Source of the DNA: Streptomyces sp. Go-475
Lineage (GTDB): Bacteria > Actinomycetota > Actinomycetes > Streptomycetales > Streptomycetaceae
Assembly: GCF_003330845.1 (NCBI RefSeq)
Contig: NZ_CP026121.1
Coordinates: 7,669,501-7,733,500, forward strand
Direction: 5' to 3'
DNA length: 64,000 nucleotides
Part shown: positions 8,263 through 16,392 of the stretch, piece after piece
How the letters are laid out: the number at the start of each line of letters is the position of its first letter
Position numbering within the stretch: the first letter of the stretch is position 1
The notes under the pieces: model-generated
Databases searched by the model: none
What the model was told of the DNA's origin: nothing
What the model saw: the letters and a program-made list of their open reading frames with translations, nothing else
Position numbers and translations under genes: made by a program

Positions 8263-10338
8263 ATGCTGGAGATCTCCGAAGACGGACGTACGTGGGTGCT
8301 GTCGGGACCGGCCAGCAGCTACGCCGTCCACGTCACCGACCGCCACGAACTGCTGCACCTGCACTGGGGCGCCCGGATCGCCCTGGCCGACGCCGAGGCG
8401 CTCGCCGTCCGGCCGCTGCCGGAGTACTGGCCCTTCGAGTCCCCGCTCGACGGGCGCGAGGAGTACCCGGTCGAGGGCGGCCCCCGTTTCGCCCGGCCCG
8501 CCCTGTCCCTGCGCACGGCCGAGCGGCGCGGCACCGAGTGGGCCTACGAGGGGCATGACGCCGAGGACGGTGAGCTGCGGCTCCGCTTCCGCGACGGTGA
8601 CCTGGCCGTCACGCTGCACTACCGGATGCGCTCCTCGTCGGACGTCGTCGAGCGCTGGGTGACCCTGGACAACCGGGGGCCCGCCGTCGAGGTGCTGCGT
8701 GCCGACTCCGCCACCTGGACCCTGCCCGACCGCGACGCCTGGCGGCTGTCCCAGCTGCACGGCCGCTGGGGCGCCGAGTCCCGGCTGACGCGCTCCGCGC
8801 TCACCCACGGCGAGAAGGTGATCGGCAGCCGTCGCGGCCACACCTCCCACCAGCACCTGCCGTGGGTCGCGCTCGACACCGACGCGACCGAGGAGCGCGG
8901 CGAGGTCTACGGCTGCGCCCTGGGCTGGTCCGGCTCCTGGCGGATCGCCGTCGCCCAACTCCCGGACGCGCGGGTGCAGATCACCGGCGGCGCCGGACAC
9001 GACGACTCGGGCCTGCTGACGCTGGGCACGGGGGAGTCGTACACGACCCCCGTCTTCGCCGGGCTGTGGACCGACGGCGGCTTCGGCGGGGCGAGCCGGG
9101 CCTGGCACGCCTACCAGCGGGCCCATGTGATCCCGGACGCCGGCCGGGACCGGCCGGTGCTGTTCAACTCCTGGGAGGCCACCGAGTTCGACATCTCCGA
9201 GGAGCAGCAGCGGGCGCTCGCCGAGCGGGCCGCCGCCATGGGCGTCGAGCTGTTCGTGGTCGACGACGGCTGGTTCGGGGCGCGCACCAGCGACCGGGCC
9301 GGGCTCGGCGACTGGACGCCCAACCCCGACCGCTTCCCCGGCGGGCTGAAGCCGCTCGCCGACCAGGTGCACGGGCTCGGCATGCAGTTCGGCATCTGGG
9401 TCGAGCCCGAGATGGTCAACCCGGACAGCGAGCTGTACCGGGCCCACCCCGACTGGGTGCAGTACCAACCGGGACGAAAGCGGACGGAGTTCCGTAATCA
9501 GCTCGTGCTGAACCTGGCCCGGGAGGACGTCCAGCAGTACCTGTGGGAGCAGCTCGACGGGCTCCTCTCCAGCGCCCCGATCGACTACGTCAAGTGGGAC
9601 TTCAACCGCTGCTTCACCGACGCCGGCTGGCCGGACGACCCCTACCCGCAGCGGCTCTGGGTCGACCACGTGCACGCCCTGTACGCCCTGCTGGACCGCC
9701 TGCGGGCCGCCCACCCGGGCGTCGCCTTCGAGTCCTGCTCGGGCGGCGGCGGCCGGATCGACCTCGGGGTGCTGAGCCGCACGGACCAGGTGTGGACCTC
9801 CGACAACACCGACCCCCTCGACCGGCTCGCCATCCAGCACGGCTTCAGCCAGCTCCACCCCGCGCGCGTGATGGCCGCCTGGGTCACCGACAGCCCGAAC
9901 GCCATGCTCAACCACCGGGCCAGCTCCCTGCGGTTCCGGTTCGTCAGCGCCATGGCCGGGGTGCTCGGGGTCGGCGGGGACCTCACGAAGTGGACGCCGG
10001 AGGAGCTCGCCGAGGCGAGGGAATGGGTGGAGCTCTACAAGGAGATCCGGCCCGTGGTGCAGCGCGGCGACCTCTACCGGCTGCGGCCCCCGGAGGGCGG
10101 CCTGAGCGCGGTGCAGTACGTCCTCGACGACGAGACCGTGGTCCTGGCCTGGCTCCAGGCGCAGCGGTACGGCGAGCCCGTGCCGGCGCTGCGGCTGCGG
10201 GGCCTTGATCCGGCAGCGGTGTACGAATGCCCCGAAACGGGCGAAGTTCACCGTGGTGCCGTACTGCTGCACCACGGGCTGCGCGTCGCTCTGCGCGGGG
10301 ACCTGGACGCCGCTGTCGTCCTGCTTAAGCGCAAGTAG
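8263..10338 (+). CDS. GH36 alpha-galactosidase
   Basis: A 691-aa glycoside hydrolase without a signal peptide, so cytoplasmic. GH36 landmarks are 'NSWEATEFD', 'VVDDGWFGAR', 'FGIWVEPEMVNPDS', the nucleophile Asp446 in 'VKWDFNR', 'ESCSGGGGRID' and the acid/base Asp514 in 'TSDNTDP'. It releases terminal alpha-galactose from melibiose- or raffinose-type oligosaccharides, or from galactomannan fragments. ATG 8263 has GAGGG 4-8 bases upstream. An earlier in-frame ATG at 8164 lacks one. The gene stands alone, divergent from the phosphatase, with no sugar transporter next to it. Confidence 0.93.
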   Translation: MLEISEDGRTWVLSGPASSYAVHVTDRHELLHLHWGARIALADAEALAVRPLPEYWPFESPLDGREEYPVEGGPRFARPALSLRTAERRGTEWAYEGHDAEDGELRLRFRDGDLAVTLHYRMRSSSDVVERWVTLDNRGPAVEVLRADSATWTLPDRDAWRLSQLHGRWGAESRLTRSALTHGEKVIGSRRGHTSHQHLPWVALDTDATEERGEVYGCALGWSGSWRIAVAQLPDARVQITGGAGHDDSGLLTLGTGESYTTPVFAGLWTDGGFGGASRAWHAYQRAHVIPDAGRDRPVLFNSWEATEFDISEEQQRALAERAAAMGVELFVVDDGWFGARTSDRAGLGDWTPNPDRFPGGLKPLADQVHGLGMQFGIWVEPEMVNPDSELYRAHPDWVQYQPGRKRTEFRNQLVLNLAREDVQQYLWEQLDGLLSSAPIDYVKWDFNRCFTDAGWPDDPYPQRLWVDHVHALYALLDRLRAAHPGVAFESCSGGGGRIDLGVLSRTDQVWTSDNTDPLDRLAIQHGFSQLHPARVMAAWVTDSPNAMLNHRASSLRFRFVSAMAGVLGVGGDLTKWTPEELAEAREWVELYKEIRPVVQRGDLYRLRPPEGGLSAVQYVLDDETVVLAWLQAQRYGEPVPALRLRGLDPAAVYECPETGEVHRGAVLLHHGLRVALRGDLDAAVVLLKRK

Positions 10339-10576
10339 CCGTTCTTGTCCGAATAGGTCGGTTCGGTCGTTTGGATATAACGTGCCCCGATCGTAAAGGA
10401 GATGTGGTCGGGGCGCGTGACCATCGTCATATTCGTGACGATGCGTTGTCGCCATGTTCACGTAATTCCGGCGCTATTCAGGGCCATTGCGGAAAACGGG
10501 AGATCGGTAATCCACGCTCGGTGACGGGAAATGTGGCGACGCGTCAAGAAAAACGCCGTCACAGGCAACCACAAGC

Positions 10577-10606
10577 TTGTCCCGTTGCGTCTTGGTCGCT
10601 TACGTT
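10577..10606 (+). promoter_or_regulatory. Candidate promoter for the riboswitch-controlled M23 gene
   Basis: TTGTCC (10577-10582) and TACGTT (10601-10606) are separated by 18 bp and would start transcription about 15-20 bases before the riboswitch. The match to consensus is moderate. The 240 bp between the alpha-galactosidase stop and this point is less GC-rich than its surroundings and shows no gene. Confidence 0.35.
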
Positions 10607-10625
10607 CCACACCAATCCGGACGGA

Positions 10626-10796
10626 CGCCTAATCCTGCCGCCGCCCGGAGCCCGCACACACTGACCCGTGTACGGCAGGAGCGGGGGACCCACAGGTACG
10701 ACGCCTGTTCCGGTTCCCGGAACGGCTTGGGGTTAAGCCGCGCCTCGGCGCGGCCGGGCATCTCCAGCCCGCACCCGACAGCTCACCTCGTAGGCG
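10626..10796 (+). promoter_or_regulatory. ydaO-type c-di-AMP riboswitch
   Basis: The segment carries the conserved blocks of actinobacterial ydaO/yuaA leaders in the right order: CGCCTAATCCTGCCG (from 10626), GGAGCGGGGGACCCA (about 10677-10691), CTTGGGGTTAAGCCG (about 10727-10741), and near the end CCCGCACCCGACAGCT then ACCTCGTAGGCG. CGCCT at 10626-10630 pairs with AGGCG at 10792-10796 to close the outer stem. These leaders bind c-di-AMP and usually switch the downstream wall-hydrolase gene off. The next gene is a LysM/M23 peptidase with its ribosome site at 10799-10807, directly after the aptamer, which is the usual arrangement in Streptomyces. Confidence 0.9.
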
Positions 10797-10813
10797 CCGG
10801 AGAGGAATTCGCC

Positions 10814-11737
10814 ATGCCCGCGAAGGGTAAGCACCGCCGCCCGAAGACCCAGCGTTTCACCCGCTCCATCGCCGTCGCCGGAACCGGCGGGGCCGCTCTC
10901 GCCCTTCCGCTCATGGGGGCCGCCGGCGCCCACGCCGCCACCCCGCAGTCGGCCCCGGAAAAGGCCGTCCAGTCCGCTCCGGCCGCCGAGAGGAAGGCCC
11001 CCGAAAAGGCCACGGGCACGCACACGTACACCGTGAAGGCCGGTGACTGCCTCGCGAAGATCGCCGACGAGCAGCACGTCAGCGGCGGCTGGAAGAAGCT
11101 CTACGCGGACAACCGCGACGCCGTCGGCGACGACCCGTCGCTGATCCACCCCGGCCTGAAGCTCTCGATCGGCAAGAAGGCGGCGACGAGCGCGCCCAAG
11201 GCGCCGTCCGCGCCGAAGGCCTCGGCCGAGAAGCCCGCGAAGAAGCCCTCCGCGCCCAAGCCGGCCGCGAAGGCGGAGACCGCCGCGAAGCCCGCCGCCG
11301 CCAAGCCGGCCGCCGAGAGCAACGCCAGTGGCTACACCGCCCCGGTGGACGGCGCCACCGTCGGCACCCCGTACCGCATGTCCGGCAGCATGTGGTCCAG
11401 CGGCTACCACACCGGTGTCGACTTCGTCGTCCCGACCGGCACCTCCCTCAAGGCCGTCGGCGCGGGCACGGTCGTCTCCGCCGGCTGGGGCGGCGCGTAC
11501 GGCAACCAGGTCGTCATCAAGCTGAACGACGGCTACTACGCCCAGTACGCCCACCTGTCCCAGCTCTCCGTCTCGGCCGGCCAGACCGTGACCGCCGGGC
11601 AGCAGGTCGGCCTGTCCGGCGCCACCGGCAACGTCACCGGACCGCACCTGCACTTCGAGATCCGCACCACGCCGGACTACGGCTCGGACGTGGACCCGGT
11701 CGCCTTCCTGCGCTCCCACGGCGTCTCCGTCGGCTGA
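10814..11737 (+). CDS. Secreted LysM/M23 peptidoglycan endopeptidase
   Basis: A 307-aa secreted protein. A basic N-terminus with a hydrophobic signal segment ends near 'AGAHAA' (about residue 42). A LysM domain follows at about residues 73-125 ('HTYTVKAGDCLAKIA...LIHPGLKLSIG'), then an Ala/Lys/Pro-rich linker, and an M23 metallopeptidase domain from about 175. Zinc ligands are His199 and Asp203 in 'HTGVDF' and His280 in 'PHLHFEI' (His278 also conserved). It cleaves peptide cross-links in the wall. The start has GGAGAGGAA upstream and lies immediately after the c-di-AMP riboswitch, so it is probably repressed when c-di-AMP is high. Confidence 0.93.
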   Translation: MPAKGKHRRPKTQRFTRSIAVAGTGGAALALPLMGAAGAHAATPQSAPEKAVQSAPAAERKAPEKATGTHTYTVKAGDCLAKIADEQHVSGGWKKLYADNRDAVGDDPSLIHPGLKLSIGKKAATSAPKAPSAPKASAEKPAKKPSAPKPAAKAETAAKPAAAKPAAESNASGYTAPVDGATVGTPYRMSGSMWSSGYHTGVDFVVPTGTSLKAVGAGTVVSAGWGGAYGNQVVIKLNDGYYAQYAHLSQLSVSAGQTVTAGQQVGLSGATGNVTGPHLHFEIRTTPDYGSDVDPVAFLRSHGVSVG

Positions 11738-11766
11738 CCGACCGCACGACCACCTGCCTGACACGC

Positions 11767-11808
11767 CACCGAAGGCCGGACCTCGATCCCCGGGGCCGGC
11801 CTTCGGTG
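11767..11808 (+). terminator. Hairpin terminator after the M23 gene
   Basis: CACCGAAGGCCGG (11767-11779) pairs perfectly with CCGGCCTTCGGTG (11796-11808) around a 16-base loop. It begins 30 bases after the M23 stop codon. There is no T-tract, as is common in Streptomyces. Confidence 0.75.
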
Positions 11809-11881
11809 TGCGCGCGTTCCGTCGACCGGTTCAAGGGATCGACAGAAAGCGGCAGTTGGGACACAGTGATCCCGCCGTGAG

Positions 11882-11895
11882 TGCAAGCGCTTTCT
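11882..11895. promoter_or_regulatory. LacI-type operator-like site
   Basis: TGCAAGCGCTTTCT contains the palindromic core AAGCGCTT (11885-11892) typical of LacI-family operators. It lies just before the ribosome site (GAAGGAG, 11896-11902) of the DUF6250 gene, so a bound repressor would block the transcript start. The cognate regulator is not in the window. Confidence 0.45.
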
Positions 11896-11911
11896 GAAGG
11901 AGCTGTGTCCT

Positions 11912-12628
11912 GTGTCGACCACCCGCAGAACGTTCGGAGCCCTGACCGCCGGAGCCGCCCTGGCGGCCCTCGCCCCGACGACGGCCGCACACGCCGTGCC
12001 CGGTCGCCGTCGGCTCATCGCCCACGACGACTTCCGCCGCGGCCTCGGCCAGTGGGCGACCGAACTGCAGGGCGGCGGCAGCGTCACCGCCGCGCGCGGC
12101 GTCCTGGAGATCGACGTGCCGAGCGGGGCGACGGTCTGGTTCAGGCGGCGGCTCGAGGGCCCGTACGTCCTCGCCTACACCGCCACCCCCGTCTCCGCGG
12201 GCGGGGTCAACGACCGGGTCTCGGACCTCAACAACTTCTGGAACGCCACCGACGTCCGCTCCCCGGGCGACCTCTTCGCGACGCCGCGCGGCGGGGCGCT
12301 GGAGGAGTACGACCACCTCACGACGTACTACGCCGGCTACGGCGCCAACTACAACACCACGACCCGGCTGCGCCGTTACGTCGGCGAGCCCGGCGTGCGC
12401 CCCCTGATCTACGACTACACCGAGCCGCTGCTGGTCCCGAACGAGCCGAACCGGGTCCGGATCGTCTCCGACGGCTCCACGGTCAGGTGGTGGAACAACG
12501 GGCGGCTCGTCTTCGACTACACCGACCCGCAGCCCTACACCGGCGGGCACTTCGCCTTCCGGACCGTGTGGAGCCATTTCCGGATCACTGACTTCCGCGT
12601 CTGGCGGCTTGCCCCGAAACATCCCTGA
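11912..12628 (+). CDS. Tat-type secreted DUF6250 protein
   Basis: A 238-aa protein with a twin-arginine-like signal ('STTRRTFGALTAGAALAALAP' region, residues 2-22, cleavage near 'AHA'), then one beta-rich domain of the concanavalin/lectin-like type ('ATVWFRRRLEGPYVLAYTATP', 'VRIVSDGSTVRWWNNGRLVFDY', 'FRTVWSHFRITDFRVWRL'). It resembles DUF6250 proteins, which are found alone or next to polysaccharide-degrading domains. A role in plant polysaccharide processing is an inference from family and from the LacI-type operator. The GTG at 11912 has GAAGGAG 9 bases upstream. No enzyme motif was recognised. Confidence 0.75.
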   Translation: MSTTRRTFGALTAGAALAALAPTTAAHAVPGRRRLIAHDDFRRGLGQWATELQGGGSVTAARGVLEIDVPSGATVWFRRRLEGPYVLAYTATPVSAGGVNDRVSDLNNFWNATDVRSPGDLFATPRGGALEEYDHLTTYYAGYGANYNTTTRLRRYVGEPGVRPLIYDYTEPLLVPNEPNRVRIVSDGSTVRWWNNGRLVFDYTDPQPYTGGHFAFRTVWSHFRITDFRVWRLAPKHP

Positions 12629-12695
12629 CGGGCCGTGTATTCCAGAGTTGGCCAACACTTTGGGAGTGGCTTATCTCACCGCCCGTCAACCCTTT

Positions 12696-12711
12696 CCTAC
12701 GGTCGCGTAGG
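12696..12711. promoter_or_regulatory. Inverted repeat in the SGNH hydrolase promoter
   Basis: CCTACG-GTCG-CGTAGG is a perfect 6-bp inverted repeat with a 4-base spacer, 30 bp upstream of the SGNH hydrolase start. The form fits a dimeric repressor such as a TetR protein, and a TetR gene lies downstream at 13639-14259. No direct link can be shown. Confidence 0.4.
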
Positions 12712-12740
12712 TCACATTCGAGGGTGAATCATGAACGGCT

Positions 12741-13559
12741 GTGGCAGACGATTCGAAGAGTGACAGCAGAGCAGTGATCGGGTCGTACGTGGCGGTGGGG
12801 GACAGCTTCACCGAGGGCGTCGGTGATCCCGGCCCCGACGGGGCGTTCGTCGGCTGGGCCGACCGGTTCGCCGTCCTGCTCGCCGACCTCCGGCCCGAGG
12901 GCGACTTCCAGTACACGAACCTCGCCATACGCGGAAAGCTCCTCGACCAGATCGTGGCGGACCAGGTGCCGCGGGCCGTCGACATGGCCCCGGACCTCGT
13001 CTCGTTCTGCGCCGGGGGCAACGACATCCTCCGGCCCGGCACGGACCCGGACGAGGTGGCCGAGCGCTTCGAGCGGGCGGTCGCACAGCTCACCGCCGTG
13101 GCCGGCACGGTGATGGTGACGACCGGTTTCGACACGCGTGGCATGCCGGTGCTCAAGCACCTGCGCGGCAAGATCGCCACCTACAACGGGCATGTCCGGG
13201 CCATCGCCGACCGGTACGGCTGCCCGGTGCTCGACCTGTGGTCCCTGCGCAGTGTGCAGGACCGCAGGGCCTGGGACGCCGACCGGCTGCACCTGTCGCC
13301 CGAGGGGCACACGCGCGTGGCGCTCCGCGCGGGCCAGGTGCTCGGCCTCGACGTGCCGGCCGATCCCGAGCAGGAGTGGCCCCCGCTGCCGCCGCGCGGC
13401 ACCCTCGACATCCGGCGGGACGACGTCCACTGGGCGCGTGAGTTCCTGGTGCCGTGGATCGGACGCCGGCTGCGCGGGGAGTCGTCCGGTGACCATGTGA
13501 CGGCCAAGGGGGCGTTGTCGCCGGACGACATCAGGATGCGGATCGCCTCGGTGGCGTGA
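12741..13559 (+). CDS. SGNH/GDSL-family hydrolase
   Basis: A 272-aa protein with no signal peptide. Family blocks are visible: block I 'VAVGDSFTEGVGDP' (catalytic Ser), block III 'CAGGNDI' (Asn), and block V 'DADRLHLSPEGH' (Asp and His). It is an esterase or lipase-like hydrolase, probably cytoplasmic, with unknown substrate. The GTG start at 12741 has a weak GAGGG about 16 bases upstream. An ATG at 12731 is out of frame. A stretch of near-duplicated sequence (GGTGGCGTGA three times around 13550-13588) follows the stop. Confidence 0.88.
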   Translation: MADDSKSDSRAVIGSYVAVGDSFTEGVGDPGPDGAFVGWADRFAVLLADLRPEGDFQYTNLAIRGKLLDQIVADQVPRAVDMAPDLVSFCAGGNDILRPGTDPDEVAERFERAVAQLTAVAGTVMVTTGFDTRGMPVLKHLRGKIATYNGHVRAIADRYGCPVLDLWSLRSVQDRRAWDADRLHLSPEGHTRVALRAGQVLGLDVPADPEQEWPPLPPRGTLDIRRDDVHWAREFLVPWIGRRLRGESSGDHVTAKGALSPDDIRMRIASVA

Positions 13560-13638
13560 GACGGGTGGCGTGACCTCGGTGGCGTGAGAAGGGCCTCTGC
13601 GGTCGCTCCTACTGCATCGAGGGCGTGGGCGGTTGGCT

Positions 13639-14259
13639 CTACTGCCCCGAGGACGTGGGCGGTTGCCCGGTCAAGCCCAGTTCGCGCGCCAGTGCCTCGT
13701 CCGTCCACTGCTGGGCCCGCGCCCGCGACACCGCGCCGGCGTAGGACGTCAGCTGGACGGCGAGGCCGTCGAGGAGGGCGGTGAGGCGCAGGGCCGTGCC
13801 CGCCGGGTCGGGGCAGCGGAACTCGCCCGCCGCCACGCCCTCCGCGATGACCTCGATGATGGCCGCCTTCCACTGCCGGTCCAGGTCCTGGGCGACCTCC
13901 CGCAGCGCGGGCTCGCGCAGCGCCGCCGCCCAGCCCTCGATCCACAGCCGCCAGCCCTTGGCCGGGCCCGTGGGGGCGTACCACCGCACGGCCGACCGCA
14001 GCCGGCGCAGCGCCGACGTACGGCGGCCGAGCAGCTTGCGCAACTGCGCGAGGTCGGCCTCGGCGGCGTGCCGGTACGCGGCGGCGACCAGCCGCTCCTT
14101 CGTGGAGAAGTGGTAGAGCACCAGCGCGTTGCTCACCCCGAGCGCCGAGGCCACGTCGGCGATCCTGACCGCCGCCACGCCCCGGGCCTCGATCTGCTCG
14201 ATGGCGGCCCGCAGCAGCTCACCGCGCCGTTCCGCCACGCTCAACCGGACTCTCGTCAC
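13639..14259 (-). CDS. TetR-family transcriptional regulator
   Basis: A 206-aa protein. The N-terminal TetR helix-turn-helix is clear ('ADVASALGVSNALVLYHFSTKERLVAAAY', about residues 34-62). The C-terminal ligand domain has no recognisable subfamily mark. It is convergent with the SGNH hydrolase and divergent from the metallo-beta-lactamase-fold gene, so either could be a target. The start is GTG 14259 with only a weak ribosome site. The roughly 260 bp up to the next gene holds no convincing gene. Confidence 0.88.
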   Translation of the reverse strand: MTRVRLSVAERRGELLRAAIEQIEARGVAAVRIADVASALGVSNALVLYHFSTKERLVAAAYRHAAEADLAQLRKLLGRRTSALRRLRSAVRWYAPTGPAKGWRLWIEGWAAALREPALREVAQDLDRQWKAAIIEVIAEGVAAGEFRCPDPAGTALRLTALLDGLAVQLTSYAGAVSRARAQQWTDEALARELGLTGQPPTSSGQ

Positions 14260-14517
14260 GCCGTCACCCTACCCACGCCCGCGCGGCCCCCGGCGTGCGG
14301 ATCCGGCCGGTCCGGCACTGCCACCAGGCGTCCGTGCCGGAGTTCACCACGACGTCCGGCAGCGTTCCCCCCGGCGGTCGGCAGTGGATACACGGTCGGC
14401 AGGCGATGCCGCCCTGCGCGCGGCCGGAGTGGGTATCGCCCCGGGGCCCCTGCGCACCGGTGGTGTCGGAGGGGCCGACCATAATGGAAAGCCTGACCGA
14501 CTCCACCTGGAGGTACC

Positions 14518-15861
14518 GTGGCCGGTTCCCGTTCCCTGAGCTCCGGGCTCCGCGCGCTGCAGCCCGAGGCGTTCGGCGCGGACCCCCGCGGCCAGCGCAT
14601 GGCGCGCATCCGTAGATCGCCCCACTTCAAGGACGGGGTCTTCCAGAACCCCGGCGGCCCCGCGCGGATTCGGCCCTCGGGCTCGACCCTGGACTTCGCG
14701 AAGGTCTTCTTCGACAAGGACACCCGGCCCCGCCGCGCCCCGAAGGGCACGGTGCCGGTGCACGCCACCACCCTCGCCGACATCTCCCGGCCGCCGGCCA
14801 CGGGGCTGCGCCTGACCTGGATGGGGCACTCCAGCGTGCTCGCGGAGATCGACGGCCGGCGGGTGCTCTTCGACCCGGTGTGGGGTGAGCGCTGCTCTCC
14901 GTTCCCCTTCGCCGGCCCCAAGCGGCTGCACCCCGTGCCCCTGCCGCTGGCCGCGCTCGGCCCGGTCGACGTGGTGGTCGTCTCGCACGACCACTACGAC
15001 CACCTGGACATGCCCACCATCAAGGCCCTGGCCGGCACGGACACGCTGTTCGCCGTCCCGCTCGGCGTCGGCGCCCACCTGGAGCACTGGGGCGTGTCCG
15101 CCGGCCGGCTGCGCGAGCTGGACTGGCACGAGTCGACGAAGATCGACGGCCTCACCCTGACCGCCACCCCGGCCCGGCACTTCTGCGGCCGGGGCCTGCG
15201 CAACACCCAGCACACCCTGTGGGCCTCCTGGGTCGTCGCGGGTGACGAGCACCGGGTCTACCACAGCGGGGACACCGGCTACTTCGACGGCTTCCAGGAG
15301 ATCGGCGCCGCGCACGGGCCGTTCGACGCCACGATGATCCAGATCGGCGCGTACTCCGACTTCTGGCCCGACATCCACATGACCCCCGAGGAGGGCATGC
15401 GCGCCCACCTCGACCTTCAGGGCGGACCGGATCACGGCCTGATGCTGCCGATCCACTGGGCCACGTTCAACCTGGCGACGCATCCGTGGGCGGACCCGGG
15501 CGAGGGCACGGTCGCGGCCGCCCGCGCGGTGGGCTCGCGCATCGCCCTGCCCCGCCCGGGCGAGCCCTTCGAGCCGACGGCCGAGACCGTCCCGTCGGAG
15601 CCGTGGTGGCGCGGGGTGGCGCTCGGTTCGTCGGGCGGCCGTGCGGTCGGTGGACCGGTCGGTGGCGATCCGGTAGGGGGTCCGGTGGGTGGTGGTCCCG
15701 TCGGTCCCGTCGGTGGCGGCCCCGTCGGGGAGGCCCTTGCCGACGCGGCGATCAAGACCGTCTCGGACGCGGCGGCCGTGGCCCAGGCCGACACTGTCCG
15801 TGACGGTCGAGGCGGGGCGGCCAAGGGCACCGAAGACCCCGAGACGCTCCCGGCAGGCTGA
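14518..15861 (+). CDS. Metallo-beta-lactamase-fold hydrolase (UlaG/NAPE-PLD-like)
   Basis: A 447-aa protein. The metal motif HxHxDH is present in 'SHDHYDHLD', preceded by 'LTWMGHSSVLAEIDGRRVLFDP' and followed by 'HSGDTGYFDGF' and 'PIHWATFNLATHPW', the pattern of the UlaG/N-acyl-phosphatidylethanolamine phospholipase D-like branch. The substrate is unknown and a phosphodiester or lactone is likely. The last 80 or so residues are low complexity, with repeated GGPVGG units (15640-15735), and are unlikely to be part of the fold. The GTG start has TGGAGG about 8 bases upstream. The neighbouring TetR gene is divergent. Confidence 0.85.
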   Translation: MAGSRSLSSGLRALQPEAFGADPRGQRMARIRRSPHFKDGVFQNPGGPARIRPSGSTLDFAKVFFDKDTRPRRAPKGTVPVHATTLADISRPPATGLRLTWMGHSSVLAEIDGRRVLFDPVWGERCSPFPFAGPKRLHPVPLPLAALGPVDVVVVSHDHYDHLDMPTIKALAGTDTLFAVPLGVGAHLEHWGVSAGRLRELDWHESTKIDGLTLTATPARHFCGRGLRNTQHTLWASWVVAGDEHRVYHSGDTGYFDGFQEIGAAHGPFDATMIQIGAYSDFWPDIHMTPEEGMRAHLDLQGGPDHGLMLPIHWATFNLATHPWADPGEGTVAAARAVGSRIALPRPGEPFEPTAETVPSEPWWRGVALGSSGGRAVGGPVGGDPVGGPVGGGPVGPVGGGPVGEALADAAIKTVSDAAAVAQADTVRDGRGGAAKGTEDPETLPAG

Positions 15862-15886
15862 TCCGGGGCACGGCGCAGACTTACGG

Positions 15887-15921
15887 CGAGGGCCGGGGAG
15901 CGAGAGGCTCCCCGGCCCTCG
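15887..15921 (+). terminator. Strong hairpin terminator
   Basis: CGAGGGCCGGGGAGC (15887-15901) and GCTCCCCGGCCCTCG (15907-15921) form a perfect 15-bp stem with a 5-base loop, 26 bases after the preceding stop. It separates the hydrolase from the conservon. Confidence 0.85.
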
Positions 15922-16392
15922 CCGTCTCTGTGTGACCGCTTCTGACCAGGTCGGATCGAAACGTTGCCGTCCCTGGCCGGATGGCTGACGGAGTTATCGG
16001 TCTGTCGTACGAGACCTCATACCAGAGCGGGACGCTCACCGTATGAGTTTGTCAACTGCCCACCGCACATGATGCGCTGGCGACTACTGTCAGTGGCCGT
16101 CGGGAAACAGACGGATCAGGGAGCGGGGGGCCGGCACGTGCAGGCGCAAGGCGGACGAGGGAGTCGACGCGAGGAGGATCCCCGCTGCCCGCGCACGACC
16201 GACGCAGGCACGGGCGCGGCCGTGGCCGCCGCGCCGGAGCGGCATCCGGACCCCGGCCAGGTCGGTGCCGGACGGAAGCGGCGCGAGTCCGGGCGGACGG
16301 CCCGGGGCGCGCGGAAGCGGCCCCGCGAACCGGTCCGCACCTCCGCAAGCCCCCCTGGCAGCCAGGACCGACGGACCAGTACGAGGACACCG
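15922..16392. other. Leader region of the conservon, with an inverted repeat
   Basis: About 470 bp without a convincing gene. CTCATAC (16016-16022) and GTATGAG (16041-16047) form a perfect 7-bp inverted repeat with an 18-base spacer and may bind a regulator or form a leader hairpin. The first kinase reading frame is open back to 15964, but the upstream part has arginine/glycine-rich sequence unlike an expressed protein, and the better ribosome site is at 16383. Confidence 0.4.

Noticed and set aside
13540..13640. Insertion remnant in the small repeats after the SGNH hydrolase
   Set aside because: Copies of GGTGGCGTGA are short and local; simple slippage explains them.
14295..14615. Small plus-strand gene between TetR and the metallo-beta-lactamase-fold gene
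   Set aside because: No ribosome site, no family pattern, overlaps the better supported start at 14518.
15964..16392. N-terminal extension of CvnA from 15964
   Set aside because: Translated part is Arg/Gly-rich without fold, and ATG 16393 has a better ribosome site and precedes the first membrane helix.
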